Under the pieces are notes generated by a model. It did no database searches. It worked only from the letters and a program-made list of their open reading frames with translations, and was not told where the DNA came from. Positions 7,904 through 15,354 of a stretch of 26,337 nucleotides of DNA are shown one piece after another. This stretch comes from Minisyncoccota bacterium. Its GTDB lineage: Bacteria > Patescibacteriota > Minisyncoccia > Phycocordibacterales > UBA9973. The position numbers were made by a program, and so were the translations under genes. The stretch lies in contig JAGNZX010000001.1 in NCBI GenBank assembly GCA_017984185.1, forward strand, positions 1 through 26,337, given 5' to 3'. Every line of letters starts with the position of its first letter. Positions within the stretch are counted from its first letter, which is position 1.

Positions 7904-9118
7904 CTACTTTATATCATTCAAGACCGAATACAATGGAGAAATCATAGAAACAGCAAAAAATCCAACAGCTGAACCGATCACAACCATCAAAATCGGTTCG
8001 ATAATTGTTGAAAGATTTTTTGTTTTATTTTCAATTTCTTCTTCATAAAACAAGGCTATTTGCATCAACATATCCGACAGTTTTCCTGTCTCCTCTCCAA
8101 CCTGAATCATTTCTGACATCATGGTGGGGTATAAATTAGGATGAGCCTTAAAAACATCAGAAAATGGTGCCCCATGCTCCACTGATTCTTTAGATTCACT
8201 TAATACTTTTTTGTAATAGAAATTTTGCAAAACATCTTCAGTTATTTCCACTGCTCGCACGATAGACACACCAGCCAAAAGCAAAGAAGACATCGTGCGG
8301 GCTGTTCGCGCAGTATTTAATTCTTTAGTCATGGTTCCAATGACTGGCAACTTTACCAAAAGTAGATCAATATATTTTTCCATAAATTTAGCCTTGAAAA
8401 TAGAATAAAATACGAAAGCCACAAGAAAAATAGAGACGAAAGTTAGAATTAGATGCGAAGAGAAAAAACCACCCAAAACTACTATCAACTGTGTCGATGC
8501 TGGTAAATCTACATTTAACTCTTGAAAAGTTTTAGCCAAAGTTGGCACAACAAAAGCAAACATGAGAACTCCAATCACAATCATGGCAAAAAATATAACC
8601 CCTGGATATACCAGAGCGCCGCTTATTTTTTTTGACAAAGAATGTGATTTTTCTAAATTTAATCCAATATCAGACAAAGCTCCGGAAAGATTGCCTGACT
8701 CTTCCCCTGCTTTTGACATCGATATAAAAAGTTTTGAAAATACACGAGGGAATTTTGTAAGTCCAAAAGAAAAAGTTTCTCCAGCATTTATTTCATTAGA
8801 CAATGACACCAATATTTTTGTGAAAACAGGATTTTTGGTTTGTTTTTGCAAAACAGACAAAGCACGATTTAAAGAAAGCCCGGCTTTCAACATTCCAGCA
8901 AGATTTTTTGTGAACAAAATTTTTTCGCTTATACTTACCCGCCCAAAAAGATTATTAAAATCTAGCAACTTTAATGAATTGTTGTTTACTAAACTTATGG
9001 AAATCGGAACACTGCCTCGAGAGCGAAGTTCGCGAGCCAGAGCAAAACGACTCACCGATTCAAGGTTGCCTTCAATAATTTCTCCATCCTGTAATTTTGC
9101 CCTATAAGAAAAAAGCAT
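7904..9118 (-). CDS. pilC: Type IV pilus inner-membrane platform protein PilC (GspF family)
   Basis: This polytopic membrane protein is the platform on which the PilB ATPase acts during pilus assembly. It has 404 aa, the normal length. It begins with the cytosolic YRAKLQDGEIIEGNLES strand motif and contains two T2SSF repeats, with FTKNLAGMLKAGLSLNRAL (about 67-85) and TARTMSSLLLAGVSIVRAVE (about 270-290). Each is followed by an EExGxLSxxL motif (GEESGNLS, GEETGKLS). Membrane helices lie near 167-190, 215-237 and 375-398. It starts 9 nt after the pilB stop, so it is co-transcribed with pilB. Confidence 0.96.
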   Translation of the reverse strand: MLFSYRAKLQDGEIIEGNLESVSRFALARELRSRGSVPISISLVNNNSLKLLDFNNLFGRVSISEKILFTKNLAGMLKAGLSLNRALSVLQKQTKNPVFTKILVSLSNEINAGETFSFGLTKFPRVFSKLFISMSKAGEESGNLSGALSDIGLNLEKSHSLSKKISGALVYPGVIFFAMIVIGVLMFAFVVPTLAKTFQELNVDLPASTQLIVVLGGFFSSHLILTFVSIFLVAFVFYSIFKAKFMEKYIDLLLVKLPVIGTMTKELNTARTARTMSSLLLAGVSIVRAVEITEDVLQNFYYKKVLSESKESVEHGAPFSDVFKAHPNLYPTMMSEMIQVGEETGKLSDMLMQIALFYEEEIENKTKNLSTIIEPILMVVIGSAVGFFAVSMISPLYSVLNDIK

Positions 9119-9127
9119 AATTTATTT

Positions 9128-10876
9128 TTATTCAGAAACCACTCGAAACACTTCTTCAAGAGAAGTTACACCCAACACAGCCTGAAAAACTCCATCTTCA
9201 AACATGGTCATCATGCCTTCTTTTTTAGCTTGTGCCTCTACATCATCTTGTGAAGAACCTTTAATAATCATTTCTTTAATAGTCGGTGTAACTTTCAATA
9301 CTTCATGCATCCCGACACGATTAGAATACCCGTCTTCTAGATCGTTCGTCTTTACCGGTCTATAAAAAGGAATTTTGTCCCAAGTATCTGTTGCCCCAAC
9401 AATTTTTTCCTCTTTTAGAAAAGCCAACATGCGATCAAGGTCTACAATCTTCGCTAAATTTTTTATCTCTACCGGAGATAAAAAATATTTTTCTTTATTT
9501 GGCATAAGTCTACGCACAAGCCTCTGGGCAATTATTGTTTTTACTGTAGCTGTAATAAGAAAAGGCTCAACTCCCATGTCTATCAAACGAGGAACCGCTC
9601 CTGCTGCAGAGTTCGTGTGAATTGTGGACAGAACCAAGTGACCAGTCAAAGAAGCATTGACCGCCAATCCTGCTGTCTCACCGTCACGAATCTCCCCCAC
9701 CATCACAATGTCTGGATCTTGGCGCAAAAGTGAACGTAAACCATTAGAAAAAGTCAGACCAATTTCTGATTTTATTTGAGTTTGATTTATACGAGGCATT
9801 TGATATTCAATCGGGTCTTCCACTGTCGAAATATTTACTTCTGGTTTATTTAAAATTTCAAGCATTGTGTATAGGGTCGTAGTTTTTCCAGAACCAGTCG
9901 GTCCTGTGGCCAAAATCATACCTGTTTTTTGTTTTAATGAACTTTGAATACGCTCAAGAGCTTCACCATGAAAACCGAGAGTTTCAAGAGTAAAACCGTG
10001 AGAATTTTCTTTGAGTAGACGGATGACGGTTTTCTCACCAAAAAATGTTGGTAAAATCGAAACACGGAAAGAAATCTTTTCGCCGTTTTCTTCTTTTTTA
10101 AATCTTCCGTCTTGGGGAAGTCTTTTTTCATCAAGTTTTAAGTTGGCCATGACTTTAATACGTGCCGTAATACCAGCTGATGCATTTTTGTCCAAGACCA
10201 TCGCATCATGCAAGATTCCATCAATACGATAACGGATAGTTAAATCTTTCTCCCCTGGTTCAATGTGTATGTCTGAAGCATTTTGTAAAATAGCATGCAC
10301 CACCAAAGAATCGACAATCTTAATCACCGGCAAATCTTCTGCCATTTCTTTTAATTCTCTTTCTGTCTTGTCAGTAACATTGTCGGAATCAGTAGCAACC
10401 TCACTAGATTCTTTTTGAATAATATTCCCAAATTCTGCTTGTAAACTTTGTCGGTATTGCACTAGCACAGCCTTCATTGAAGCTGAGTCAGTAAGCCGCG
10501 GCAATATCTTGAAACCCGAACGTTTTTTTATAAAATCAATCACCGGCAAGTCGTCGACATCCAACATTGCTACTTCTAGACCGTTACTAGTTTGTTTATA
10601 AGCAACAATATTATAATTTCTAGCAATTGGTTCAGGAATCAAAGACAATACAGATAAATCAACTTTTTGTTTAATTAAATTAACAAAAGGAATACCTAAA
10701 ACAAAAGCCTCCATTCTTTTTAAATCAGACTCAGATATCTTTCCGTCCGAAAGTAACACGTTACCAAGTTTTTGTTTTTTTTCTTCAGCCTTTTTTTCCG
10801 ATATATCCAGATCTTCTGGGTTTACTAATCCAGAATCTAAAATAAATTTTTTCAGCTGTTTTTCATCAATTTGCAT
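9128..10876 (-). CDS. pilB: Type IV pilus assembly ATPase PilB (GspE family), tetracysteine motif absent
   Basis: This is the hexameric cytoplasmic ATPase that powers pilus extension. I start it at 10876 (582 aa, MQIDEKQLKK). The longer ORF from 10912 would encode its first residues inside a terminator hairpin, and an extended -10 lies 7 nt before 10876. An N-terminal MshEN/T2SSE_N domain covers about 1-145. The motor has Walker A GPTGSGKT (325-332), Asp box around 353, Walker B with E395 in DIVMVGEIRD, and His box GHLVLSTIHT (412-421). The zinc-binding tetracysteine region found in most GspE/PilB proteins has no cysteines here: RRLMPNKEKY... and YRPVKTNDLEDGYSNRVGMHEVL occupy its place. Operon: pilB-pilC. 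Confidence 0.96.
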   Translation of the reverse strand: MQIDEKQLKKFILDSGLVNPEDLDISEKKAEEKKQKLGNVLLSDGKISESDLKRMEAFVLGIPFVNLIKQKVDLSVLSLIPEPIARNYNIVAYKQTSNGLEVAMLDVDDLPVIDFIKKRSGFKILPRLTDSASMKAVLVQYRQSLQAEFGNIIQKESSEVATDSDNVTDKTERELKEMAEDLPVIKIVDSLVVHAILQNASDIHIEPGEKDLTIRYRIDGILHDAMVLDKNASAGITARIKVMANLKLDEKRLPQDGRFKKEENGEKISFRVSILPTFFGEKTVIRLLKENSHGFTLETLGFHGEALERIQSSLKQKTGMILATGPTGSGKTTTLYTMLEILNKPEVNISTVEDPIEYQMPRINQTQIKSEIGLTFSNGLRSLLRQDPDIVMVGEIRDGETAGLAVNASLTGHLVLSTIHTNSAAGAVPRLIDMGVEPFLITATVKTIIAQRLVRRLMPNKEKYFLSPVEIKNLAKIVDLDRMLAFLKEEKIVGATDTWDKIPFYRPVKTNDLEDGYSNRVGMHEVLKVTPTIKEMIIKGSSQDDVEAQAKKEGMMTMFEDGVFQAVLGVTSLEEVFRVVSE

Positions 10877-10883
10877 TAAGTAT

Positions 10884-10892
10884 AGTATATCA
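10884..10892 (-). promoter_or_regulatory. pilB extended -10 promoter
   Basis: TGA-TATACT on the minus strand lies directly behind the terminator hairpin and 7 nt before the ATG at 10876. A second overlapping TATACT is too close to the ATG to act. Leaderless start predicted. Confidence 0.55.
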
Positions 10893-10930
10893 AAAAATCC
10901 CCTTGAAAACATGTTTTCAAGGGGATTTTT
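10893..10930. terminator. 38-bp perfect palindrome, bidirectional-type intrinsic terminator
   Basis: AAAAATCCCCTTGAAAAC, central AT, then its exact complement. GC-rich cores are flanked by A and T runs on both sides. It follows the stop of the secreted Ig-like gene by about 13 nt on the minus strand and separates that gene from pilB. The downstream run on the minus strand is ATTTTTTG. Confidence 0.85.
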
Positions 10931-10943
10931 ATTTTAGACTAAA

Positions 10944-13403
10944 TTAATTTTCTATAAAGAAAGGAGTTTTTCTTACTTTAACTTCTACTTCCCCAGAACC
11001 ACCATCATTATTACAAATAACATCATATTTCTTGGTCAGATCAGGAGTAAATGTAACAGTACCAGATGGATTACCTATGCCATCGGGAGGGTTGTCTGTA
11101 TCAGTACTAAAATTAACACCCACACTGGTAGTAGAAGTAGCTGGACATTCCCAATCAATTGTAATAGTGCCTCCAGAAGTTATGGTACAAGTAGAGCCTT
11201 CACACACACAAGAAGTATTTGTACCGCATTTAGGTGCTACCACTCCCACATTCACCCAAGCAGAATCTGTCACAGTCGACCATGTTACGGCGTAAACTTG
11301 TTTAACTAAATCAAGTAATGAAAAAAAGTTGTTTGTGTCTTTTGCGGTCAGACTACTGTCTTGTCGACATGTTATGGTATATTCATACGATCCATTTGTA
11401 TTCGCAGCCGTGATATCCACATTACTATCAGATACTGGTCTCGAACCATTACTCCATCCATCTCCCGAATATCCATCACTCGAAGAACAGGTTCGGGAAG
11501 AATGCCCAAATGAATCCCAAGACAACTGAACTACTTCTCCCTTTAACACATTCATGGCACCAGCTGCTGTGTCGTGGTTAGCACCATTCAATTTCAAATC
11601 TACAGAAAGTCCCGCCGAAACAGAAGTACAAGAACCATTTATCCAAGCTGTGCCAGAAATACAATTTGCATAAGCAGTTACTGTCGCTAATAATTTTTCA
11701 TTATTATATAAATATAAATTTCTACTATTATAATGAATGGGCACAGACAAGCTACCAGTGTGCCCAGTGGCAACTACTGTATTGGGAGCTGGGTAAGAAG
11801 AAGTTACTTTGGTTGTCGCGCTTTCTGGGTTGACCACACTCCAATCAATAGTAGTATTACACGATGTCCCACCTGACGGGATACTGCAAGTTAGCGGAGT
11901 TGCCGTCAAAGCTCCAGTCATTGGAGACGGAGCGCAAGTAATTGCACGAGGAGTCAAATTTAAGGCTGTGCGTGAACCATCTTGCAAATCTATCGCGTAA
12001 GCATAAAGAGAATGAGCAGTATTATCTTTCAAAGATAGTGGAATAGGCCAAACGAATCCATGATCTTTACTAATGCCAGCACCAGGATTTAAATCAGATC
12101 TTGTTAAATTTGCAGAAAACTCACCGACCGCAACCTTGTTTGCAGCGTATGGCCCATCAAAAATTTGAATTGTCACAGGAGAATTTGGCGCGTCCCAATC
12201 TAGCGCCCAACCACCAGCATCTGTGCAAGTGGCAGAATCATGAGAACCGACTGGTAAATTGTTTGAACAAGAAGTTCCATTCCAAGGAGTCGCGGTGTTA
12301 CAAACAGTAACTGTCGCAGTCTTTAACTTTTCCGCATTGTTGTAGAGATAAAAAGTAGTGACACCATCCAGACTCACACCATTAGTACCTAAATTTGAAT
12401 TGAAAGGAACAGCAAAAACTACGTTGGTTCCAGTATTTCCAGAAGAAGAAGCTGGAGTCGCTCCGCCGTTGTTGGTCACAGCTGAAGTCGCTACTGGATT
12501 ATCTGTCGTCCAAGACAAAGTAGCATTACAAGTCGTCGCACCTGAAGCCAAAGTACAACCTTGTGAAGCAGGAGTGAGTGTTCCAGACATTGGATTAGCA
12601 CTCACGGTCACCGTGGTTTCTGCCCAAGCACTAGCACCGCTACCATCATTGTAACAAGTAATACGATATGTGGTTGTCGAAGTAGGGTAAGCTGTAGTGC
12701 TACTAGCTGGGGGCACACCTTGTCCATAAAAAGCCGGTAATCCGCTTGTGGCGGTGCAACCATCAGCATTGGTAGAACTCCAAGACAACTCTGTTCTACC
12801 TCCAGAAATCACCGATGAAGGATCAGCACTAATTGAGACCGTTGGGGTCACTTTGGCTTGAGAGCAAGATGCGTCACTACCACCGTTTGTTCCAGCACAT
12901 GTCCAAGTATAAGAGTTCGTGCCGTTGTTTGTATTGGTGCTATTTCCGGCATTACAAGTGTAATGAGAAGAAGCACAAGAACCATTTACTTCGGGACTAG
13001 CAGCAAAATTAATATTTACCGTCCTTGCTGCTGTAAGTGGAAGAGGAAGAGGACTAGGACCCTCACAATTTTGTTCAACAAAAACTTCAATCGATCCATT
13101 TCCACTTGAAACTAAATATGTATACTCTCTTCCTTCGGAATTTGGACCAGGGTAAGTATTATAATTATCAGGAAATGAGATGTAATTAGGAGAACTAGGT
13201 TCAGCATATGTGTAAACATAAAACTTAAAATTACTTAAGGGCATACTGGCCGGATTTCCAGGAATATCAATACTAATACTGGGATAACCAATTTCACTAC
13301 ATAAAGCTATAGCGGAAACATTTTTAGGAGGAATTAAAACAAAAAAACTAAAAACAAAGCTACTTATTAAAATAAATGCAAAATATTTAAATTGTTTTTT
13401 CAT
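10944..13403 (-). CDS. Secreted multi-domain Ig-like (putative adhesin) protein
   Basis: This 819-aa protein has a Sec signal peptide (basic MKKQFKYF, hydrophobic core, likely cleavage after NVSA near residue 31). The rest is Ser/Thr/Asn/Gly-rich beta structure. An Ig-like unit sits at about 186-267 (TPTVSISADPSSVISGG... ending AETTVTV). A duplicated module follows: about 271-367 (MSGTLTPASQGCTLASGATTC) and about 494-578 (MTGALTATPLTCSIPSGGTSC), both ending FYLYNN or LYLYNNEKL. More Ig-like or Cys-paired segments lie at 598-680 and 725-815. There is no LPXTG, C-terminal helix or sorting motif, so its surface attachment is unknown. It lies just upstream of pilB-pilC but behind a strong terminator. 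It may be a pilus-linked or cell-surface adhesin, which is inference. Confidence 0.82.
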   Translation of the reverse strand: MKKQFKYFAFILISSFVFSFFVLIPPKNVSAIALCSEIGYPSISIDIPGNPASMPLSNFKFYVYTYAEPSSPNYISFPDNYNTYPGPNSEGREYTYLVSSGNGSIEVFVEQNCEGPSPLPLPLTAARTVNINFAASPEVNGSCASSHYTCNAGNSTNTNNGTNSYTWTCAGTNGGSDASCSQAKVTPTVSISADPSSVISGGRTELSWSSTNADGCTATSGLPAFYGQGVPPASSTTAYPTSTTTYRITCYNDGSGASAWAETTVTVSANPMSGTLTPASQGCTLASGATTCNATLSWTTDNPVATSAVTNNGGATPASSSGNTGTNVVFAVPFNSNLGTNGVSLDGVTTFYLYNNAEKLKTATVTVCNTATPWNGTSCSNNLPVGSHDSATCTDAGGWALDWDAPNSPVTIQIFDGPYAANKVAVGEFSANLTRSDLNPGAGISKDHGFVWPIPLSLKDNTAHSLYAYAIDLQDGSRTALNLTPRAITCAPSPMTGALTATPLTCSIPSGGTSCNTTIDWSVVNPESATTKVTSSYPAPNTVVATGHTGSLSVPIHYNSRNLYLYNNEKLLATVTAYANCISGTAWINGSCTSVSAGLSVDLKLNGANHDTAAGAMNVLKGEVVQLSWDSFGHSSRTCSSSDGYSGDGWSNGSRPVSDSNVDITAANTNGSYEYTITCRQDSSLTAKDTNNFFSLLDLVKQVYAVTWSTVTDSAWVNVGVVAPKCGTNTSCVCEGSTCTITSGGTITIDWECPATSTTSVGVNFSTDTDNPPDGIGNPSGTVTFTPDLTKKYDVICNNDGGSGEVEVKVRKTPFFIEN

Positions 13404-13411
13404 GTCTGTAA

Positions 13412-13420
13412 ATTATATCA
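13412..13420 (-). promoter_or_regulatory. Extended -10 promoter of the secreted Ig-like gene
   Basis: TGA-TATAAT on the minus strand ends 8 nt before the ATG at 13403. No SD. Leaderless start predicted. Confidence 0.6.
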
Positions 13421-13462
13421 CAAGCAAAATAAAAACAGAAGAAATTTAATATGAAAATTGAG

Positions 13463-13491
13463 TGCGGGAGGTGACAGAGTCACCTCCCGCA
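13463..13491 (-). terminator. Strong GC-rich hairpin terminator of the lipoprotein cassette
   Basis: A perfect 13-bp stem (TGCGGGAGGTGAC and its complement) with a 3-nt loop sits 14 nt after the stop of the 13505-13888 gene. On the minus strand it is followed by a modest T-rich stretch containing TTTT. The stem is far more GC-rich than anything else in the window. Confidence 0.75.
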
Positions 13492-13504
13492 TCCAACACG
13501 ATTC

Positions 13505-13888
13505 CTACTTGAGGTCTACGTAGACCTCCACCGGTTCTACTGTTGGTGTGGTGGCTTTGAAGGCCACCCTGTTTGCCGGTTCCGGCAACCAGGTAGGTGG
13601 GCGAGTCGATGCGGTCCCGCAGTCCGCAACGACAGCCGACTGTGAAGCTCCGAGGTATTTCTCCCCGGAGATTCCCACCCAAAAAAGCTCGAACCTCCAG
13701 GTCACCCCCCCGGTCCCCTTGCAAGTGTATTGCACGAGTGACTGGGTGGCAACAATGACGTTCACGGCGAACGTCGGTATGGGGGTCGGCGTCGGGCTTG
13801 CGGTAGCCGACGGACTGGCGGGTGACGACCCGCAGGCGGTGTTAGTCGCCATCACCAGGATGGCAACCAGCATAAGGACGAACTTCAT
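13505..13888 (-). CDS. Short lipoprotein-like exported protein in a GC-rich cassette
   Basis: No family recognised. The 127 aa begin with a basic/hydrophobic signal (MKFVLMLVAILVMATNTAC) ending in a lipobox-like Cys at 19. Asn at -3 is atypical, so lipidation is uncertain. Next comes a Ser/Pro/Thr linker (CGSSPASPSATASPTPTPIPT), then a small beta-like domain with two cysteines (CKGTGG... and VADCG) to the C-terminus. The reading frame is chosen because it has a perfect AGGAGG 8 nt before the ATG, a promoter, and a strong terminator just after the stop. Base composition is clearly GC-rich compared with AT-rich neighbours, and translation signals also differ. Both point to recent transfer, possibly from a group with TPTP-linker lipoproteins such as Chloroflexota or Actinomycetota (inference), or to an assembly chimera. 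Confidence 0.72.
   Translation of the reverse strand: MKFVLMLVAILVMATNTACGSSPASPSATASPTPTPIPTFAVNVIVATQSLVQYTCKGTGGVTWRFELFWVGISGEKYLGASQSAVVADCGTASTRPPTWLPEPANRVAFKATTPTVEPVEVYVDLK
13511..13528. repeat. 18-bp perfect palindrome at the 3' end of the lipoprotein gene
   Basis: GAGGTCTACGTAGACCTC is self-complementary. It lies over the last codons (VEVYVDL) of the 13505-13888 gene. It may add to the terminator downstream or be a protein site; no function can be assigned. Confidence 0.5.
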
Positions 13889-13896
13889 AACAATAG

Positions 13897-13902
13897 CCTC
13901 CT
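13897..13902 (-). promoter_or_regulatory. Perfect Shine-Dalgarno site of the cassette gene
   Basis: AGGAGG on the minus strand has an 8-nt spacer to the ATG at 13888. It is the only perfect SD that I see in front of a gene in the window, and it fixes the start of this gene. Confidence 0.85.
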
Positions 13903-13912
13903 ATGGGCCATG

Positions 13913-13968
13913 GCTCCAACAAAGGAGCGGTTGTCGTAGAACGACGCACTTGCTCAGGATTAAGCAAG
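13913..13968 (-). promoter_or_regulatory. Structured 5' leader with three consecutive hairpins (cassette gene)
   Basis: On the minus strand, in transcript order: CTTGCT...AGCAAG (13968-13949, 6-bp stem, 8-nt loop), GTCGT...ACGAC (13945-13933, 5-bp stem, 3-nt loop) and GCTCC...GGAGC (13928-13913, 5-bp stem, 6-nt loop). The SD follows 10 nt later. It lies between the promoter at 13982-14011 and the SD. It could be an mRNA-stabilising leader or a small riboregulator; I do not recognise a known riboswitch class. Confidence 0.5.
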
Positions 13969-13981
13969 GTATTCTAGATAT

Positions 13982-14011
13982 ATTATACCATAAAATATAG
14001 ACAAAATGCAA
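13982..14011 (-). promoter_or_regulatory. Promoter of the cassette lipoprotein gene
   Basis: On the minus strand TTGCAT (14011-14006), 18 bp, TATAAT (13987-13982). The predicted start near 13975 gives a leader of about 87 nt, unlike the leaderless neighbours. Confidence 0.6.
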
Positions 14012-14016
14012 ATAAA

Positions 14017-14036
14017 TGTGTATAAAGTGTGGATAA
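14017..14036 (-). promoter_or_regulatory. Two tandem DnaA boxes
   Basis: Read on the minus strand: TTATCCACA at 14036-14028 (perfect consensus) and TTATACACA at 14025-14017 (fits TTATNCACA). Their starts are 11 bp apart, about one helical turn, in the same orientation, inside an AT-rich stretch between the divergent cassette and nusA promoters. They could be a DnaA-controlled promoter region or part of an origin. No dnaA or dnaN is in the window. Confidence 0.5.
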
Positions 14037-14064
14037 TCCCCAAAACCAGTCTAGTGGAGAAAAA

Positions 14065-14093
14065 TTGCAATAAAAAAGGTATTGTGCTATTAT
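14065..14093 (+). promoter_or_regulatory. nusA promoter
   Basis: TTGCAA (14065-14070), 17 bp, TGC-TATTAT (14088-14093). The predicted start near 14100 leaves a leader of about 112 nt. A second, weaker -10-like TAAAAT lies at 14195-14200, 11 nt before the ATG. Confidence 0.55.
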
Positions 14094-14100
14094 ATTGTGG

Positions 14101-14130
14101 TATAAGTCCTGTCGCAACAGGGCTTTTATA
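14101..14130 (+). promoter_or_regulatory. Stem-loop at the 5' end of the nusA leader, followed by U-run
   Basis: AGTCCTGT (14105-14112), loop CGCA, ACAGGGCT (14117-14124), then TTTTATATT. The outer TATAA/TTATA pairs extend the stem to 14101-14130 with a 2-nt bulge. It begins almost at the predicted transcription start. It could be a 5' stabiliser, or an attenuator through which NusA controls its own gene, since NusA acts at hairpins (inference). Confidence 0.5.
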
Positions 14131-14211
14131 TTGATTAAAAGGCTAGATTTGGGACGAAAAACCTCAAAAAAGCTAATAAAATCAACATTTTTAGTAAAAT
14201 TAAATAATCAT

Positions 14212-15339
14212 ATGTTAGATCTAAAAACATTCAAATCAGCCTTAGAACAACTAGAACAAGAGCGAAAAATTCCAAAAGAAAAAATACTCGATGCCATCGA
14301 GCAAGCCATGGCTGCAGCTTACAAAAAAGATTACGGGAAAAAAGGACAAATTGTCCGAGCTAAATTTGATATGGAAACTGGTAAAACCGATTTCTATCAA
14401 ATCAAAATCGTCGTCGATGATAGTGTGGCAATTATTGGTGATGTTGAAGTCGAAGAGGGCGACGAACGCGTGCATTTCAACAACGAACACCACATCTTGC
14501 TAGAAGATGCCAAGAAAATAAAAAAAGGTGTCGAGCTAAATGACGAAATCGTCTTCCCTCTCGAAGCCAAAGATGATTACGGACGTATTGCGGCACAAAC
14601 AGCCAAGCAAGTCATCATCCAAAAGATTCGTGAAGCGGAAAGAACTTCAATTATCGATGAATACGGCACCAAAGAAGGTGAAGTAGTCTCTGGTGTGGTT
14701 CAAAAAATCGAAAGAGGCAATGTATATGTAGATTTCAATCGCGCTACAGGTATTTTAGCTGTCGAAGAACAAATTCCTGGAGAATACTTCCAACAAGGTG
14801 GACGCATCCGAGCTTATTTGTATTCAGTCGAAGATAGTCCTCGTGGTATCAATTTGCGATTATCGAGAACTCATCCAAAATTTATTGAAAAACTTTTCTC
14901 TATTGAAGCTCCGGAAATACAAAGCGGAATTGTGGAAATAAAATCTGTCGCTCGTGAAGCTGGAGCTCGATCCAAAATCGCTGTGCACAGCAACGATGAG
15001 CACATCGATGCTGTCGGTTCTTGCGTCGGTCAAAAAGGTACTCGAGTCAACACTATTACCTCTGAATTAGGTGGTGAAAAAATCGATATTATTCCTTGGT
15101 CAGAAGACCCAAAAGTCTTTGTTACCAATGCTCTTTCGCCAGCCAAGGTCCTCTCGATCGACATCGACGAAAAGGAACACAAAGCTACCGTAGAAGTCAC
15201 CGAAGACCAACTCTCACTCGCTATAGGTAAGGGTGGACAAAATGTTCGTCTAGCCGCCAAGCTCACTGGTTGGAGAATAGACATCAAGGGTGATGGAGCT
15301 CCAAAAGAAGAAAAAGTTGTTGAAAAAACAGAAGAGTAA
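14212..15339 (+). CDS. nusA: Transcription termination/antitermination factor NusA
   Basis: It binds RNA polymerase and modulates pausing, termination and antitermination. I start it at the ATG at 14212 (375 aa, MLDLKTFKSALEQLEQERKI...), which gives the normal NusA N-terminal domain. The open frame from 14095 would add 39 residues encoded by the leader hairpin. Domains in order: N-terminal polymerase-binding domain (about 1-130), S1 (about 137-205, EGEVVSGVVQKIERGNVYVDF), KH1 (GSCVGQKGTRVNTI) and KH2 (SLAIGKGGQNVRLAAKLTGWRIDI). A short acidic tail replaces the C-terminal repeats of some proteobacterial NusA. The usual rimP and infB neighbours are not present. Confidence 0.97.
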   Translation: MLDLKTFKSALEQLEQERKIPKEKILDAIEQAMAAAYKKDYGKKGQIVRAKFDMETGKTDFYQIKIVVDDSVAIIGDVEVEEGDERVHFNNEHHILLEDAKKIKKGVELNDEIVFPLEAKDDYGRIAAQTAKQVIIQKIREAERTSIIDEYGTKEGEVVSGVVQKIERGNVYVDFNRATGILAVEEQIPGEYFQQGGRIRAYLYSVEDSPRGINLRLSRTHPKFIEKLFSIEAPEIQSGIVEIKSVAREAGARSKIAVHSNDEHIDAVGSCVGQKGTRVNTITSELGGEKIDIIPWSEDPKVFVTNALSPAKVLSIDIDEKEHKATVEVTEDQLSLAIGKGGQNVRLAAKLTGWRIDIKGDGAPKEEKVVEKTEE

Positions 15340-15348
15340 GACTATAAT
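15320..15348 (+). promoter_or_regulatory. ppa promoter (near-consensus, leaderless)
   Basis: TTGAAA (15320-15325), 17 bp, perfect TATAAT (15343-15348), then 6 nt to the ATG at 15355. The -35 and part of the spacer lie inside the end of nusA. This is the clearest sigma70-type promoter in the window. Confidence 0.8.
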
Positions 15349-15354
15349 AAACTT

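Noticed and set aside
9016..9040. Inverted repeat CTCGAGAGCGAAGTTCGCGAG in pilC
   Set aside because: It encodes the ordinary family segment ARELRSRG; short and not repeated elsewhere in the window.
10877..10912. Longer pilB start at 10912 (12 extra residues MFSRGFF...)
   Set aside because: These codons fall in the terminator hairpin of the upstream gene, and the promoter -10 lies downstream of that ATG.
13548..14000. 150-codon + strand ORF over the GC-rich cassette
   Set aside because: It lacks an SD, promoter and terminator in that direction. The minus frame has all three plus a signal peptide. High GC makes spurious long ORFs likely.
14095..14211. 39-residue N-terminal extension of nusA
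   Set aside because: It is encoded by the leader hairpin, starts with TTG at the predicted transcription start, and gives a non-family N-terminus. The ATG at 14212 gives the normal NusA start.
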